Made by a program: the position numbers and the translations under genes | Source of the DNA: DATFYI01 sp035315125 | GTDB lineage: Bacteria; Chloroflexota; Anaerolineae; Anaerolineales; Anaerolineaceae | NCBI GenBank assembly: GCA_035315125.1 | Contig: DATFYI010000066.1 | Location: 1 to 5,491, forward strand | Direction: 5' to 3' | Length of the DNA stretch: 5,491 nt | In this document: piece after piece, positions 4,664 to 5,491 of the stretch | Numbering within the stretch: the first letter of the stretch is position 1 | How the letters are laid out: every line of letters starts with the position of its first letter | The notes under the pieces: model-generated | What the model saw: the letters and a program-made list of their open reading frames with translations, nothing else | The model's database searches: none | What the model was told of the DNA's origin: nothing

Positions 4664-5270
4664 ATTCCATCTTTACCAAACCCAATACTTCCAGAAAATT
4701 CACTGTGATTCTGGCCGTCAAACCCCATAATATCTCATTGTCATAGGGTTTGTAATATGAAACCCAGACCTGACCACCTGGGCGAGTTATTAATTTTTCC
4801 TCACGGTTCTGGGGATCGGCCAGCCATTTTATCGGGATTGTGAACACGCGTCCCACTTCGCTCATTGATATCTTCAATTCAAAGGGCCATTTTATCCGTC
4901 CAATAACTGGTGTAACCAAAAAATCCGTTATCGATGGATATTGGCTCATATAACCTAAAACGCGCACATCTTCAGGATTAAGCCCAATCTCCTCTCGCGC
5001 TTCTCGTAAAGCAGTTTCGGCTGCCGATTTATCCATTCCTTCTGACGCCCCACCCGGGAAAGAGACTTGTCCTTTGTGGTCCTGAACTGTTTCAGTCCGA
5101 CGCGTGAACAAGATATGCCATTCCCCATCAATTTGAAGCAGAGGTATCAACACTGCCGCCCTTCGAAATGGCGCATTACCTGGCAAACTCATACCTTTTT
5201 CCGGGCGAGTAGATAGAAGGTTCCGAATTTCCTCTTCAGTTATATTATTACCTGTAAAATAATCGAGCAT
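4662..5270 (-). CDS. Nudix hydrolase, CoA pyrophosphatase-like (NudL/YeaB group)
   Basis: The 202-residue protein probably hydrolyses coenzyme A or acyl-CoA derivatives at the pyrophosphate bond, giving 3',5'-ADP and phosphopantetheine products. The group's signature LFTRRTETVQDHKGQVSFPGG spans 54-74; it corresponds to the LLTxR...GQVSFPGG motif that marks CoA-specific members. The Nudix box continues to REAREEIGL (89-97), where the glutamates at 90, 93 and 94 should bind the metal. The C-terminal ILWGLTARI segment (180-188) is also typical. Length matches the family (about 190-220). The start is supported by GGGAG about ten bases upstream of the ATG. The gene lies 59 bases downstream of the TrmI-like gene on the same strand, with no terminator seen between them, so co-transcription is likely. 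The precise substrate is inferred from family motifs, since related Nudix enzymes can act on other nucleotides. Confidence 0.9.
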   Translation of the reverse strand: MLDYFTGNNITEEEIRNLLSTRPEKGMSLPGNAPFRRAAVLIPLLQIDGEWHILFTRRTETVQDHKGQVSFPGGASEGMDKSAAETALREAREEIGLNPEDVRVLGYMSQYPSITDFLVTPVIGRIKWPFELKISMSEVGRVFTIPIKWLADPQNREEKLITRPGGQVWVSYYKPYDNEILWGLTARITVNFLEVLGLVKME

Positions 5271-5329
5271 TCAATTTCATCTCCCATAGGTACGTTTGCA
5301 AGTCCAATTCATTTATTGCCTGGGTCTTT

Positions 5330-5491
5330 TCATCCCACAGACAGAGTATTATCTTCTGAAATGTCATCGTCTTCAGAATACTCTTCGTTCTCTTCCAGTT
5401 TTTGACCGAATAACACCGGCCTACCAAAGATTAAAAACCCCGTGTGAGCTATCATCCGATCAGTCGGACGCAGCCGATCTGGTTCAGGTTT
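5330..5491 (-). CDS. trmI: C-terminal fragment, probable TrmI tRNA (adenine-58-N1)-methyltransferase
   Basis: A frame enters from the right edge and runs for 53 codons to TGA at 5330-5332; it has no start inside the window, so the gene continues beyond it. Residues 7-26 of the fragment read LRPTDRMIAHTGFLIFGRPV. This resembles the end of TrmI proteins, where 'RPxxRMxxHTGFLxFARxx' forms the last strand of the methyltransferase fold. TrmI methylates A58 (and A57 in some archaea) in the T-loop of tRNA using S-adenosylmethionine. An acidic tail of about 20 residues (EENEEYSEDDDISED) follows, longer than in the proteins I recall. The catalytic region is not visible, so the name rests on this one motif. 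The Nudix gene lies 59 bases downstream on the same strand. Confidence 0.65.
   Translation of the reverse strand, partial: KPEPDRLRPTDRMIAHTGFLIFGRPVLFGQKLEENEEYSEDDDISEDNTLSVG

Noticed and set aside
1..5491. CRISPR array, tRNA, rRNA, transposase or phage genes
   Set aside because: I looked for regularly spaced repeats, tRNA arms, rRNA segments and mobile-element proteins and saw none. The 23-bp duplication has no spacer and only two copies.

Overview
The window looks like chromosomal DNA from a member of the Chloroflexota, most probably an Anaerolineae-type bacterium, perhaps from a metagenome assembly. The clues are a fused Wzz/tyrosine-autokinase protein of the style common in that phylum, a LysM protein with a cysteine-rich N-terminus and long Thr/Pro linkers, a long CTC-type ribosomal protein L25 with an acidic tail, and intergenic DNA containing short 'TTCGTGGTTAA'-like repeats. 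The taxonomic call rests on recollection of family style, not on a search.

Layout. Bases 1-568 contain no full-length gene. They do hold a G-rich quadruplex-type motif at the left edge and a near-consensus promoter (TTGACA, 17 bases, TATCAT) with a LexA-like palindrome in its spacer. A strong ribosome-binding site and a 17-codon ORF follow; the ORF reads like the first residues of a hexapeptide-repeat acyltransferase, so it may be a gene stub. Further right are a perfect 23-bp tandem duplication, a nested inverted repeat and an extended -10 element. Bases 569-2585 are a plus-strand pair: a chain-length determinant fused to a BY-kinase, then a small three-helix membrane protein, closed by a perfect 10-bp hairpin at 2615-2640. 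Bases 2639-3799 are a separate unit with its own promoter region and a single-pass LysM protein. Bases 3839-4663 are a ribosomal protein L25 unit with a clear promoter and a strong intrinsic terminator. From 4662 to the right edge the genes run on the minus strand: a Nudix CoA-pyrophosphatase-like hydrolase and, upstream of it, the C-terminal end of what looks like a TrmI tRNA adenine-N1 methyltransferase. These two are probably co-transcribed and converge on the L25 gene.

How the genes relate. The kinase/co-polymerase and its small membrane partner probably act in export and chain-length control of a surface polysaccharide. The LysM protein is also a cell-surface protein but has its own transcription signals. 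L25, the Nudix enzyme and TrmI are housekeeping genes. No complete new multi-gene system is evident. The points most worth following are the cytoplasmic four-cysteine module of the LysM protein and the SOS-like promoter driving a truncated reading frame.
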